Below are positions 10,990 through 19,134 of a DNA stretch of 64,000 nucleotides, in pieces. The notes under the pieces are model-generated. The model saw only the letters and a list, made by a program, of their open reading frames with translations, was not told where the DNA came from and did not search any database. The stretch spans positions 1 to 64,000 of the forward strand of contig NZ_JADYVD010000027.1 of assembly GCF_020193575.1 (NCBI RefSeq), read 5' to 3'. The stretch comes from Ensifer sp. IC4062. Lineage in GTDB: Bacteria > Pseudomonadota > Alphaproteobacteria > Rhizobiales > Rhizobiaceae. The stretch's first letter is position 1. Every line of letters starts with the position of its first letter. The translations under genes and the position numbers were made by a program.

Positions 10990-12264
10990 TTAACTCTTAT
11001 CTAGACCGTAGGCGGAATGCAAAGTGCGAACCGCCAATTCCGCATATGGACCATCGATCAGAATAGATATCTTGATTTCGGACGTGGTAATCGCCTTGAT
11101 GTTGATTCCCTTATCGGCAAGTGCCCGAAAGGCCGAGGCGGCAACGCCTGCATGGCTGCGCATGCCGATACCGATCACCGAGACCTTGACGAGGCCCGAT
11201 TCCGACTGGGCGACATCGTAGCCGATCTTTTCCTTGTTGTCGGAAAGCACCTTCAGCGCCTTGTCGACATCGCCGGAAGGCACGGTGAAGGTCATGTCCG
11301 TCGTCGAGCCGTCTTCCGAGATGTTCTGGACGATCATGTCGACGTTGATATGCGCCTCCGCCAGGGGGCCGAAGATCGCGGCGGAGACGCCGGGCCGGTC
11401 TGCCAGGCGGCGCAGCGAAATCTGGGCTTCATCCTTGGCATAGGCAATGCCGGTTACGACTTCCTGTTCCACGATCTCATCCTCATCACAAATCAGCGTT
11501 CCGGGCGGGTTCAGAAGGTCACCCATGCCCGGCGCATCGGGATCCTCGAAAGAAGAGCGCACGAACGTGCGAACCTTGTGCACCATGGCGAGCTCCACCG
11601 AGCGCACCTGCAGCACCTTGGCGCCGAGCGAGGCCATTTCCAGCATTTCCTCGAAGGCGATTTTCTTCAGTCGCCGCGCCTTGGGCTCAATCCGCGGATC
11701 GGTCGTGTAGACCCCATCGACATCGGTGTAGATGTCGCAGCGGTCCGCCTTGACGGCGGCGGCGATCGCGACCGCCGAAGTGTCGGAGCCGCCACGCCCG
11801 AGCGTCGCCAACCGATTGTCCGGGCCAAGGCCCTGGAAGCCGGCGATCACCGCCACCTGGCCCTCGCCCATCCGGCGAATGATGTCGGCGCCTTCGATAT
11901 CGAGGATGCGGGCGGCACCATGGGCGCTGTCGGTCTTGATCGGGATCTGCCAACCCTGCCAGGAGCGCGCGTTGATGTTCATGGATTGCAGCGCGATCGC
12001 CAGCAGACCGGAGGTGACCTGCTCACCGGAGGCAACGACCGCATCGTATTCACGTGCGTCGTAGAACGGGGCGTTCGAACCGGCGACCTTCGGCATGTTT
12101 TCGACCCAGCCGACCAGTTCGTTGGTCTTGCCGGACATGGCGGAAACGACGACGGCGACCTCGTGGCCCGCATCGACCTCACGTTTCACATGGCGGGCGA
12201 CATTGTAGATGCGTTCCAAATTTGCGACGGATGTTCCGCCGAATTTCATCACGATGCGTGCCAT
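10990..12264 (-). CDS. lysC: aspartate kinase
   Basis: 424-residue aspartokinase, first step of Lys/Thr/Met and diaminopimelate synthesis. N-terminal amino-acid kinase fold begins MKFGGTSVANLERI and contains the nucleotide-binding GRGGSDTSAVAIA near 150. Two C-terminal ACT domains (about 265-424; DRPGVSAAIFGPLAEAHINVD and VKVSVIGIGMRSHAGVAA) bind the feedback effector. Length fits the class-II type enzyme, which often has an internal start for a small subunit. Followed by ptsP on the same strand. Confidence 0.97.
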   Translation of the reverse strand: MARIVMKFGGTSVANLERIYNVARHVKREVDAGHEVAVVVSAMSGKTNELVGWVENMPKVAGSNAPFYDAREYDAVVASGEQVTSGLLAIALQSMNINARSWQGWQIPIKTDSAHGAARILDIEGADIIRRMGEGQVAVIAGFQGLGPDNRLATLGRGGSDTSAVAIAAAVKADRCDIYTDVDGVYTTDPRIEPKARRLKKIAFEEMLEMASLGAKVLQVRSVELAMVHKVRTFVRSSFEDPDAPGMGDLLNPPGTLICDEDEIVEQEVVTGIAYAKDEAQISLRRLADRPGVSAAIFGPLAEAHINVDMIVQNISEDGSTTDMTFTVPSGDVDKALKVLSDNKEKIGYDVAQSESGLVKVSVIGIGMRSHAGVAASAFRALADKGINIKAITTSEIKISILIDGPYAELAVRTLHSAYGLDKS

Positions 12265-12613
12265 TTCGCCTCTACCGGTACCGATGTTTGCGCGCGAGCG
12301 CGCGACAGGAAAAGCGTCCCCGCCGGCGCCTGTCGATCAAAAAAGCTTGGAACCTCTCGGACATCGGCCAGTCACCGCTACGGGGAGCGGAAAGTCGCGG
12401 CGTCTCTTAGCGGATCAACGGCCGCCGTGCAATGGCAAGGCGACGGAATGGCGAGGTCCATCCGATGTTTGAGATCTGGTCTTGAGTCCTGATCTCGCCA
12501 TGGTTGCAAGTCTTTGTCCACAATGCTAACAAGGCACCGCAACTCAAGTGATGAAGGGAGGGCTGCGCGTGATCACATACTTCCGGCACCACCGCCAGCG
12601 TGGCCCCGTCTCC

Positions 12614-12637
12614 GCCCTGCAAATGCGTTTGCAGGGC
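12614..12637. repeat. perfect inverted repeat, 10-bp arms
   Basis: GCCCTGCAAA-TGCG-TTTGCAGGGC. No T-run follows, so it is not a standard terminator; it may be a protein-binding site or an RNA hairpin in the leader of the ABC-F gene. Confidence 0.8.
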
Positions 12638-12712
12638 TGACCAGAGACTGAACCTCATTCTCATCGTTTCCTGGTCTGCCCAGTCGTCGTGCGGAGCCGA
12701 ACCATAAGGTTC

Positions 12713-12763
12713 ATGGCACCACCTATCGTCACCAAACCGAGCCGATTGGCCCCAGCGCGCTGA
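12713..12763 (+). CDS. putative 16-residue leader peptide of the ABC-F gene
   Basis: ATG preceded by AAGG at proper spacing encodes MAPPIVTKPSRLAPAR and a TGA stop. It ends 82 bases before the ABC-F start and is followed by competing hairpins. The arrangement resembles leader peptides of antibiotic-inducible ABC-F and Erm genes. Pro-rich content (four Pro in 16) could favour ribosome stalling. Inference only. Confidence 0.4.
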   Translation: MAPPIVTKPSRLAPAR

Positions 12764-12780
12764 CGTTCGCATCTGGCCAT

Positions 12781-12817
12781 CCGCTTCCGCTCCTCCCGCA
12801 ATTGTCGGAAGCGGGAG
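12781..12817 (+). promoter_or_regulatory. mutually exclusive hairpins in the ABC-F leader (attenuator candidate)
   Basis: Hairpin A pairs CCGCTTCCG (12781-12789) with CGGAAGCGG (12806-12814). Hairpin B pairs CTCCCGC (12793-12799) with GCGGGAG (12811-12817). They share 12811-12814, so only one can form. The ABC-F ATG follows 29 bases later with a weak SD (AGAGAA). Confidence 0.45.
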
Positions 12818-12845
12818 CACAGCTCGGGCAGTCCAGAGAACGACA

Positions 12846-14375
12846 ATGGCCTTGATCAATGTAAAGAACCTCGGCATCACCTTGGGCGCGCCGCTCTTTT
12901 CGAACCTCAATCTCTCGGTCGCAGCCGGCGACCGCATCGGCATCGTCGCCGCGAACGGCCGGGGAAAGTCCACTTTTTTGAAATGCATCGCGGGCGGGCT
13001 TGATCCGACCGCTGGCGAAATCACGCGCTCGCGTGGCCTCACCGTCGGCCATGTCGAGCAAGCGGTGCCGTCCGTCATCTTGGACACATCATTTTACGAG
13101 GCTGTCCGCCAGGCGTTGCCGGAGGAACAGGCAGAGACAGAAAGCTGGCGGGTCGACGTCATGCTGGATTCGCTCGAAGTTCCCATGGAGCTTCGCGAAC
13201 GACCGATCGCGCAACTCAGCGGCGGCTGGCAGAGACTTGCGCTTCTGGCTCGCGTCTCGGTCACCGATCCGGACTCGCTGCTGCTCGACGAACCGACAAA
13301 CCACCTCGACCTCGCCAAGATCATGCAGCTGGAAAGCTGGCTTAACAGCCTGCCCCGCGACGTTCCCGTGCTGATCTCCAGCCATGACCGCGCCTTCCTC
13401 GATGCAACGACGAACCGCACGCTGTTTCTGCGACCCGATCAGTCTCAGATGTTTTCGCTGCCCTATTCCCGCGCCCGCAGCGCGCTGGACGAGATCGATG
13501 CCTCGGATGAGCGGCGTTATCAGAAAGAGATGAAGACGGCCCAGCAGCTTCGCCGGCAGGCGGCCAAGCTCAACAATATCGGCATCAACTCCGGCAGCGA
13601 TCTCCTGACGGTCAAGACGAAGCAGTTGCGCCAGCGGGCGGAGCGCCTCGAAGACGCGGCGCGGCCGGGCTTTCAAGAGCGATCATCCGGGGCGATCCGG
13701 CTCGCCAACCGCGGCACGCACGCGAAGACCCTGCTTACGCTCGACAATGTGTCCGTGGAAACGCCTAGCGGGCGCCTGCTCTTCAAGACAGGCAAGCTTT
13801 GGATCTGCCAGGGCGACCGCATCGTGCTGCTCGGTCCCAACGGCGCCGGAAAATCGCGTCTCATCGATATGATCAGGACGGCGATATCCGGACCGGGCCA
13901 CGCGTCGGAAAGCATCAAGACAACACCGTCTGTCGTGCTCGGCTATAGTGACCAGGCGCTTGCTGGCCTGCCGGATGAGGACACCCCGCTTGCAGCCCTC
14001 GGCCGGCGTTTTGAGATTGGCGATCAAAGGGCGCGCGCCCTGCTGGCGGGCGCCGGCCTCGGCATCGACCTCCAGACGCGCCCGATCGGTGTTCTTTCGG
14101 GCGGGCAGAAGTCAAGACTTGCAATGCTGGTCCTGAGGCTCACCAATCCGAATTTCTACCTGCTCGACGAGCCGACCAACCATCTGGACATCGAAGGACA
14201 GGAAGCGCTGGAATCGGAATTGATGGCCAACCAGGCGACCTGCCTCCTCGTCTCGCACGACCGCAGCTTCGTGCGAGACGTCGGCAATCGCTTCTGGCTG
14301 ATCGAAAACTGTCGGCTCGTCGAGGTCGAGGGGCCGGAGGATTTCTTTGCCTCCGCGTCAGCAGGTCGGATGTGA
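12846..14375 (+). CDS. ABC-F family ATPase
   Basis: Soluble tandem ATPase of 509 residues with no membrane segments, acting on the ribosome rather than in transport. NBD1: Walker A NGRGKST near 38-44, an unusual LSGGW signature, LLLDEPTNHLD. The interdomain linker (about 205-275) is charged and helical (SDERRYQKEMKTAQQLRRQA). NBD2: GPNGAGKS, LSGGQKSRLAML, YLLDEPTNHLD, SHDRSF. At 509 residues it is shorter than EttA/Uup-type proteins, closer to resistance or rhizobial accessory ABC-F. Whether it protects from an antibiotic cannot be told from motifs. It sits in the lysC-ubiG gap behind a leader-like region and converges on a methyltransferase. Confidence 0.93.
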   Translation: MALINVKNLGITLGAPLFSNLNLSVAAGDRIGIVAANGRGKSTFLKCIAGGLDPTAGEITRSRGLTVGHVEQAVPSVILDTSFYEAVRQALPEEQAETESWRVDVMLDSLEVPMELRERPIAQLSGGWQRLALLARVSVTDPDSLLLDEPTNHLDLAKIMQLESWLNSLPRDVPVLISSHDRAFLDATTNRTLFLRPDQSQMFSLPYSRARSALDEIDASDERRYQKEMKTAQQLRRQAAKLNNIGINSGSDLLTVKTKQLRQRAERLEDAARPGFQERSSGAIRLANRGTHAKTLLTLDNVSVETPSGRLLFKTGKLWICQGDRIVLLGPNGAGKSRLIDMIRTAISGPGHASESIKTTPSVVLGYSDQALAGLPDEDTPLAALGRRFEIGDQRARALLAGAGLGIDLQTRPIGVLSGGQKSRLAMLVLRLTNPNFYLLDEPTNHLDIEGQEALESELMANQATCLLVSHDRSFVRDVGNRFWLIENCRLVEVEGPEDFFASASAGRM

Positions 14376-14386
14376 TTGCAGCCTAA

Positions 14387-14414
14387 CAGCGCCCCTCCAG
14401 CTGGCGGGGTGCTG
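14387..14414. terminator. hairpin between convergent ABC-F and methyltransferase genes
   Basis: CAGCGCCCC paired with GGGGTGCTG (one G/T position unpaired). It lacks a T-run, so its role as a terminator is uncertain. Confidence 0.4.
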
Positions 14415-14441
14415 CGAATTCGTCGGAACAACAAACTCGCC

Positions 14442-15005
14442 TCACCGCTTCGGTTCGTCGGCAGTGGCGTTCGGCTTCGGTGGAAGAGCGATGACGCAGG
14501 CGACGTTGCAACCATCAAGCCTTTTCTTCAGGACCGCCTCCACCGTCCAGGCGTTGCCCCTTACGCCTGCTTTCAGTCGTCGCGCAACATCGTCGGCGCT
14601 GCGGGACGGCTCGTCATGGAAGAGATAGAGCCGCCCCGCCGGCGATAGGTGCCGTGCCAGAACCATTAGCTCGCGCGCGGGGTCGCCGCGAGCGAAGGGA
14701 CCGACACGCAAGGCGAAGGCCTTGTCGAATCGCGCCTCGCTGAAATCCGCAGAGGCAAGCTCGGCGGTATGAAACTCCGCGCGGCCGGCCGCAAGATGAC
14801 GCGCGTTTCGCCGCTTTGCCGCCGCGATCATCGTCGCCGAACGGTCGACCGCAACGACGCGACCATCGATCAGCCTGTCGCAAACCATCGTCACCGCAAC
14901 CCCATGGCCGCAGCCGACTTCGAGGATCCTCTCGGATGCTCCCGGCGATAGCACGTCGACTGCCCAGCCTATCCTGTCGTTCGCCACCGCCGCCTCCTGA
15001 TCCAA
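14442..15005 (-). CDS. class I SAM-dependent methyltransferase
   Basis: 187-residue single-domain Rossmann methyltransferase. SAM motif I RILEVGCGHGVAVTM lies near 27-41, the acidic residue of motif II in VVAVDRSATM, and the later strand in GRLYLFHDEPS. Substrate unknown. Converges on the ABC-F gene and is divergent from the RibD-like reductase gene across a strong palindrome, so it may share regulation with that gene. Looks accessory to the conserved lysC-ubiG neighbourhood. Confidence 0.85.
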   Translation of the reverse strand: MDQEAAVANDRIGWAVDVLSPGASERILEVGCGHGVAVTMVCDRLIDGRVVAVDRSATMIAAAKRRNARHLAAGRAEFHTAELASADFSEARFDKAFALRVGPFARGDPARELMVLARHLSPAGRLYLFHDEPSRSADDVARRLKAGVRGNAWTVEAVLKKRLDGCNVACVIALPPKPNATADEPKR

Positions 15006-15036
15006 TCCATTCTCACCGTTATAATGCTCTCAAATT

Positions 15037-15065
15037 AAAACCACTTGTATAATTGAAGTGGTTTT
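15037..15065. promoter_or_regulatory. perfect palindrome overlapping a -10 element (operator candidate)
   Basis: AAAACCACTT and AAGTGGTTTT flank the 9-base spacer GTATAATTG, which contains a perfect TATAAT (15048-15053). It lies in the divergent promoter region of the methyltransferase and reductase genes, as expected for a dimeric repressor site. Confidence 0.65.
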
Positions 15066-15130
15066 GTCATCCTGCTGTGACGATGCAACCGACGACGGGG
15101 GTCGAACATCGCCACAGGGAGGAAAAATCA

Positions 15131-15676
15131 ATGCGCAAGATTATCATGTGGGACATGGTCAGCGTCGACGGCTTCTTTGAGGCTCCGGACCATGACATAA
15201 GCTGGTTCGTCTTCGAGGACGAGCTCGCTGCCTACATCGGCGAGACGCAGATGGAGGCAGGCACGCTGCTCTTCGGCCGCTCGACCTATGAAATGATGGC
15301 GGCCTACTGGCCGGCGGCCGAGGGTGATATCGCCACGTTTATGAACAGCGTCGAAAAATTCGTGTTCTCTCGAACACTGAAGAGCGCCGACTGGAACAAC
15401 ACGATGCTGGTTTCAGGCGATGCCGTCGCCGAGGTAGAGCGGCTGAAGCGACTCGACGGCGGAACGATCTTCATCTTCGGCAGCGCCGATTTCGCCGCGA
15501 CCCTGACGGCGAACGGTCTCGTTGACGAATACCGCCTCGGCATCAATCCGGTACTGCTCGGCAAAGGGACTCCGCTCTTCCAGAACATTCCGGAACGCAC
15601 GAATCTGAAGCTTACGCATATACGCCCGCTCAAATCCGGCGTCGTCATCCTGCATTACCAGCCGCAGTCCGCTTGA
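15131..15676 (+). CDS. dihydrofolate reductase / RibD C-terminal family protein
   Basis: 181 residues, single RibD_C domain: MRKIIMWDMVSVDGFFEAP at the start, LLFGRSTYEMMAAYWP near 45-60, and the NADPH-binding FIFGSADFAATL near 115-126 with the LGINPVLLGKGTPLF tail. Start at 15131 has a strong SD (GGGAGG); an upstream ATG at 15053 falls inside the palindrome region and adds unlike-family residues. Stand-alone members are NAD(P)H oxidoreductases of unknown substrate; true folate reduction is unlikely. Confidence 0.9.
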   Translation: MRKIIMWDMVSVDGFFEAPDHDISWFVFEDELAAYIGETQMEAGTLLFGRSTYEMMAAYWPAAEGDIATFMNSVEKFVFSRTLKSADWNNTMLVSGDAVAEVERLKRLDGGTIFIFGSADFAATLTANGLVDEYRLGINPVLLGKGTPLFQNIPERTNLKLTHIRPLKSGVVILHYQPQSA

Positions 15677-15863
15677 TGTGAAGAGTGGGCAGGAAAGAGG
15701 CACAAAATGGAAAAGCGATTGTCCAATCTTGCGTTGGGCTTCGATGGCCTACGTGACGGTTGAGCCCTTGACATCGCCCTTCGATCGTCCGACTTCACGA
15801 TGACAGCGGAGAAATGTCGAGCGGGTCGAACTTATCCGCCGAGCGAAATGCAGGGAGGCTCTG

Positions 15864-16610
15864 ATGAGCGAGACGGCACGCACCACGATCGATCAGAGCG
15901 AAGTAGAACGGTTTTCCGCTATGGCTGCGGAATGGTGGGACCCGACCGGCAAGTTCCGTCCGCTGCACAAATTCAATCCGGTACGCCTTGCCTATGTCCG
16001 CGACAAGGTTTCAGAACATTTCGGCCGTGACCCCAAGGGTCCGCAGCCGCTCAAAGGTCTGCGGCTGCTCGACATCGGCTGTGGCGGCGGACTGCTCTCC
16101 GAGCCGATGGCGCGCATGGGAGGGGACGTCCTCGGCGCCGACGCGTCTGAAAAGAATATCGGCATCGCCAAGAACCACGCGGCCGGAAGCGGCGTTTCCG
16201 TCGATTACCGCGCTGTCACCGCGGAGGCGCTCGCCGAAGCCGGCGAAAGCTTCGACATCGTCCTCAACATGGAGGTGGTGGAACATGTTGCCGACGTCGA
16301 TTTCTTCGTCACCACCTGTGCCCACATGGTGCGCCCGGGCGGGCTGATGTTCATAGCCACCATCAACCGTACGGTGAAAGCCGCCGCGCTCGCGATCTTC
16401 GCCGCGGAAAACCTGTTGCGCTGGCTCCCGCGTGGCACCCACCAATACGAGAAGCTGGTTCGTCCGGAAGAGCTGGAAAAGCCGCTCGAGGCAAGCGGTA
16501 TGGAAATCACCGACCGAACCGGCGTGTTCTTCAGCCCGCTCTCAAATCAATGGAACCTGTCGAAGGATATGGACGTCAACTACATGATCGTCGCCAGGCG
16601 TCCGCTTTGA
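15864..16610 (+). CDS. ubiG: ubiquinone biosynthesis O-methyltransferase UbiG
   Basis: 248 residues. It performs both O-methylation steps of ubiquinone synthesis. UbiG N-terminus ([20 protein letters not shown]), SAM motif [17 protein letters not shown] near 69-84, LNMEVVEHV at motif II/III, and the family-typical [19 protein letters not shown] region. The usual rhizobial partner lysC is 3.6 kb away here, separated by the ABC-F/methyltransferase/reductase module. Converges on DUF1178. Confidence 0.97.
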   Translation: MSETARTTIDQSEVERFSAMAAEWWDPTGKFRPLHKFNPVRLAYVRDKVSEHFGRDPKGPQPLKGLRLLDIGCGGGLLSEPMARMGGDVLGADASEKNIGIAKNHAAGSGVSVDYRAVTAEALAEAGESFDIVLNMEVVEHVADVDFFVTTCAHMVRPGGLMFIATINRTVKAAALAIFAAENLLRWLPRGTHQYEKLVRPEELEKPLEASGMEITDRTGVFFSPLSNQWNLSKDMDVNYMIVARRPL

Positions 16611-16636
16611 CTTTCCGGCATCGCTGAGCCCAAGGC

Positions 16637-17065
16637 TTAGTTCGCATCATCCGGCAGCACCGGCAGAGGTGCGATCTCGATCCCTTCTTCGAAAAGCGCC
16701 ATCGCCTCTTCGGCGCTCGCCTTGCCGATCAGCCCGCGCTGCTCGGCTTCGCCATAGTGGATCTTGCGCGCCTCTTCAGGGAAACGTTCGCCGACATCCT
16801 CGGCATTCTCGCGGATCGAATTGACCAGTTCGCGGATCTTGGCGATCGTTTCTTTCTGAGCCCGATCCATCACAAGCGCGCGCGTCGCTTCCTTCTTGCG
16901 TGCGGTCGATACCGACGGCGCCATCAGCTGTTTGCTTACGGAGTGAGAACCGCAAGTGGGACAGGCGACCAGACGCCGCTCGACCTGCGAATCGAAGTCG
17001 TCGCTCGACGCGAACCATCCTTCGAAGTCATGGCCCTTATCACACGAAAGATTGTAACGGATCAC
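16637..17065 (-). CDS. DUF1178 family protein
   Basis: 142 residues from a GTG start at 17065. N-terminal zinc-ribbon-like CxxC pair with an earlier Cys (NLSCDKGHDFEGWF, then CPTCGS near 33), followed by a helical C-terminal part. Function unknown. Its GTG overlaps the TGA stop of the upstream amidohydrolase gene by 4 bases (GTGA), so translation is coupled. The longer in-frame ATG at 17233 lies inside that gene and is rejected. Confidence 0.93.
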   Translation of the reverse strand: MIRYNLSCDKGHDFEGWFASSDDFDSQVERRLVACPTCGSHSVSKQLMAPSVSTARKKEATRALVMDRAQKETIAKIRELVNSIRENAEDVGERFPEEARKIHYGEAEQRGLIGKASAEEAMALFEEGIEIAPLPVLPDDAN

Positions 17066-17919
17066 GCTGCAACGCCCCCTTTCCCGGTCGGCGTCACCTC
17101 TTCCAGCACGAAACTGCGGGCATTCTTGAGATTGGGTATTTTTGCCCGCGCGCCATGCACCGCGGCGGTGTCGATATCGGCAACGATGACCCCCTCGTCG
17201 GTCGGACCTGCCTCGGCGAGCACGCGACCCCACGGGTCGACAATCATCGAATGCCCGAAGGTTTCACGCCCATCCTCGTGCTTTCCGGCCTGCGCAGCGG
17301 CGATAACGAAAAGGCCGTTTTCGATGGCGCGGGCACGCAGCAGAATTTCCCAATGCGCCTCGCCGGTCTGTTTGGTGAAGGCCGCCGGCACGGACATGAT
17401 CTCGGCGCCTGCGACGGCCTGCTGACGGAAGAGCTCGGGGAAGCGGACGTCATAGCAGATGGAAAAGCCCAGCTTGCCAAAGGCAAGATCGGCGATACGG
17501 GCCGTGGAGCCGGGTCGATACGCCGCACTCTCTCGCCAACTTTCGCCATTCTCCAGATCCACGTCGAACATGTGGATCTTGTCGTAGTCGCAGATCTTGA
17601 TGCCGTCCGGCCCGAAAAGGAAGCCGCGATTGGCGATCTTGCCGTCCGTAAGGGCAATCGGCGTCGAGCCGACATGGAGATAGACGCGGAGCTCGGCCGC
17701 AAGGGCCGAGGCCTCGCGCACGACCATGTCGTCCGCCTCGGCTTTCAACACGGAACGAAGCGCCGCTCGATCGCGCTGGAGGATACCGGTCATTTCCGGG
17801 GTCTGGATATAGGTCGCGCCTTGAGCGGCCGCCTCGCGCACGAGCTTTGCCATCGTCTCCACGTTTCTTATGGGATCCACGCCGGAGCACATCTGGACAG
17901 CAGCAGCTTTGAAACTCAT
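17062..17919 (-). CDS. carbon-nitrogen hydrolase (Nit2-type nitrilase superfamily)
   Basis: 285 residues. The Glu-Lys-Cys triad motifs are visible: Glu in the QTPEMTG region, Lys in YDKIHMFDVD, and Cys in FGKLGFSICYDVRFPEL. Members cleave omega-amides or deaminated glutathione; presence next to a glutaredoxin gene is compatible with the deaminated-glutathione amidase role, but that is inference. Start at 17919 follows an A/G-rich SD; an ATG at 17949 would add ten residues. Operon comF, grxC, this gene, DUF1178. Confidence 0.93.
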   Translation of the reverse strand: MSFKAAAVQMCSGVDPIRNVETMAKLVREAAAQGATYIQTPEMTGILQRDRAALRSVLKAEADDMVVREASALAAELRVYLHVGSTPIALTDGKIANRGFLFGPDGIKICDYDKIHMFDVDLENGESWRESAAYRPGSTARIADLAFGKLGFSICYDVRFPELFRQQAVAGAEIMSVPAAFTKQTGEAHWEILLRARAIENGLFVIAAAQAGKHEDGRETFGHSMIVDPWGRVLAEAGPTDEGVIVADIDTAAVHGARAKIPNLKNARSFVLEEVTPTGKGGVAA

Positions 17920-17993
17920 CTTCTTTCTTCTCTCCGTAGCCATCCGCACGCAACGCCAGGACCCTGGACGCCCGCAGGCTGCGCGTCAAACAT

Positions 17994-18251
17994 TTAGGCC
18001 GCGAGCATCTCGTCGAGCTTGCCGGCGCGGTCGAGCGCGTGCAGGTCGTCGCAGCCACCGACGTGGAGGTCATTGATGAAGATCTGCGGGAAAGTCGCGC
18101 GGCCGTTGGACTTTTCGATCATCCTCTGGCGCAGAGCCGGATCATAGGTCGCATCATGTTCTACGAAGCTGACGCCTTTAGTTTCGAGAAGTTTCTTTGC
18201 TGCCGAGCAATAGCCGCAGAACTGACGCGTATAAATAACGACCGAAGCCAT
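17994..18251 (-). CDS. grxC: glutaredoxin (dithiol, GrxC class)
   Basis: 85 residues. Active-site CGYC near residues 11-14 (YTRQFCGYCSAAKKLL), and the GSH-binding TFPQIFINDLHVGGCDDL region with the cis-Pro. Reduces disulfides and glutathionylated proteins in the cytosol using glutathione. Start set at 18251, where family homology begins; the ATG at 18278 adds nine unrelated residues. Lies between comF and the nitrilase gene on the same strand. Confidence 0.96.
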   Translation of the reverse strand: MASVVIYTRQFCGYCSAAKKLLETKGVSFVEHDATYDPALRQRMIEKSNGRATFPQIFINDLHVGGCDDLHALDRAGKLDEMLAA

Positions 18252-18299
18252 ATTGTTGAACCGCTCCTTCACCAGCACGACGCCTGATATATCCGATCG

Positions 18300-19076
18300 T
18301 CATATAGGACCGGACATGGCTCTTGCAAAGGTCAAAACCGTGACATCTCCGGCGCCCGCCCGCTTCAGCGCACGGGTGGCGGCCGAGACGGTTGCACCGG
18401 TGGTATATACATCGTCGACGAGTATAATTCTTTTCCCGCTGAGACCTTGCCTGCCGCTTTCACGGACGACGAAAGCGCCGCGCACATTCTCCTCACGCGC
18501 CCGGGCGCCGAGGCCGACCTGCCGGCTGGTGCGCTTGGCGCGGCGAAGGACGTCCGGTCGGTAGGGTTTTCCCGCACGCCCCGCGATGACACGGGCGAGT
18601 TCGGCAGCCTGGTTGAACTTTCGCCCCCAGAGCCGGAATGCGTGGAGCGGAACCGGCACGATCATGTCGGCAGCCGCGACCGCGCCATCGCTCGCGCGGA
18701 TCATCCATTCGCCCATCATTGGCGCGAGATCGGTGCGGTCGCGGTATTTCAAACCGTGGACGAGATCGCGGACCATACCGTCGTGGATCGCAACCGAGCG
18801 AAGCCGGTCGAAGACAGGCGGATCGGCGATCGCTTCGGGGGAGACGGAACCCGATCCGGGATCAAAGGAAAAGGGCAGCCCAAGGATCTCACAATAGGGG
18901 CGCTCGATCAGCCTGAGGCCGGACCAGCAGGCCGGGCATACGGCATGATGATCGCCGGTCAGTCGGCCGCAGCCGCAGCAGACCGGCGGATAGACGATAG
19001 CGACGACCTCGCTTCCGACGCGGCGCAACAGCGCCCTCCAACGCAGGGCCCGATTTCGCCATCCTTCCGGTTCCAT
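18300..19076 (-). CDS. comF: ComF family phosphoribosyltransferase-like protein
   Basis: 258 residues. N-terminal double zinc finger CCGCG...CPACW near 28-50, then a PRTase domain with the PRPP motif IILVDDVYTTGATVSAA near 213-230. Members support DNA uptake in competent species; in rhizobia the role is unknown. Start 19076 chosen over the 19193 ATG because the preceding frame overlaps the divergent methyltransferase start and lacks family features. The next gene downstream is grxC, 49 bases away. Confidence 0.94.
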   Translation of the reverse strand: MEPEGWRNRALRWRALLRRVGSEVVAIVYPPVCCGCGRLTGDHHAVCPACWSGLRLIERPYCEILGLPFSFDPGSGSVSPEAIADPPVFDRLRSVAIHDGMVRDLVHGLKYRDRTDLAPMMGEWMIRASDGAVAAADMIVPVPLHAFRLWGRKFNQAAELARVIAGRAGKPYRPDVLRRAKRTSRQVGLGARAREENVRGAFVVRESGRQGLSGKRIILVDDVYTTGATVSAATRALKRAGAGDVTVLTFARAMSGPI

Positions 19077-19134
19077 ATGGTTGACTTTGTCCACGTCAGG
19101 GTTTCTTTGCATCCGTGATTTCGGAGAGAGTATC

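Larger units (their letters stand above)
12265..12845. other. long intergenic region between lysC and the ABC-F gene
   Basis: About 580 bases. The lysC side must hold its promoter. A perfect 10-bp-stem palindrome lies at 12614-12637, a 16-codon leader ORF at 12713-12763, and overlapping hairpins at 12781-12817 just before the ABC-F start. No full gene seen; a long minus-strand ORF across this region and the ABC-F 5' end is a shadow. Confidence 0.6.

Noticed and set aside
11017-12492. 491-codon ORF antisense to lysC
   Set aside because: Antisense of a fully conserved aspartokinase; composition is not protein-like.
12407-13087. 226-codon minus-strand ORF over the lysC/ABC-F gap
   Set aside because: About a third is antisense of the ABC-F NBD1; the rest has no motif, and a coherent leader structure exists on the plus strand.
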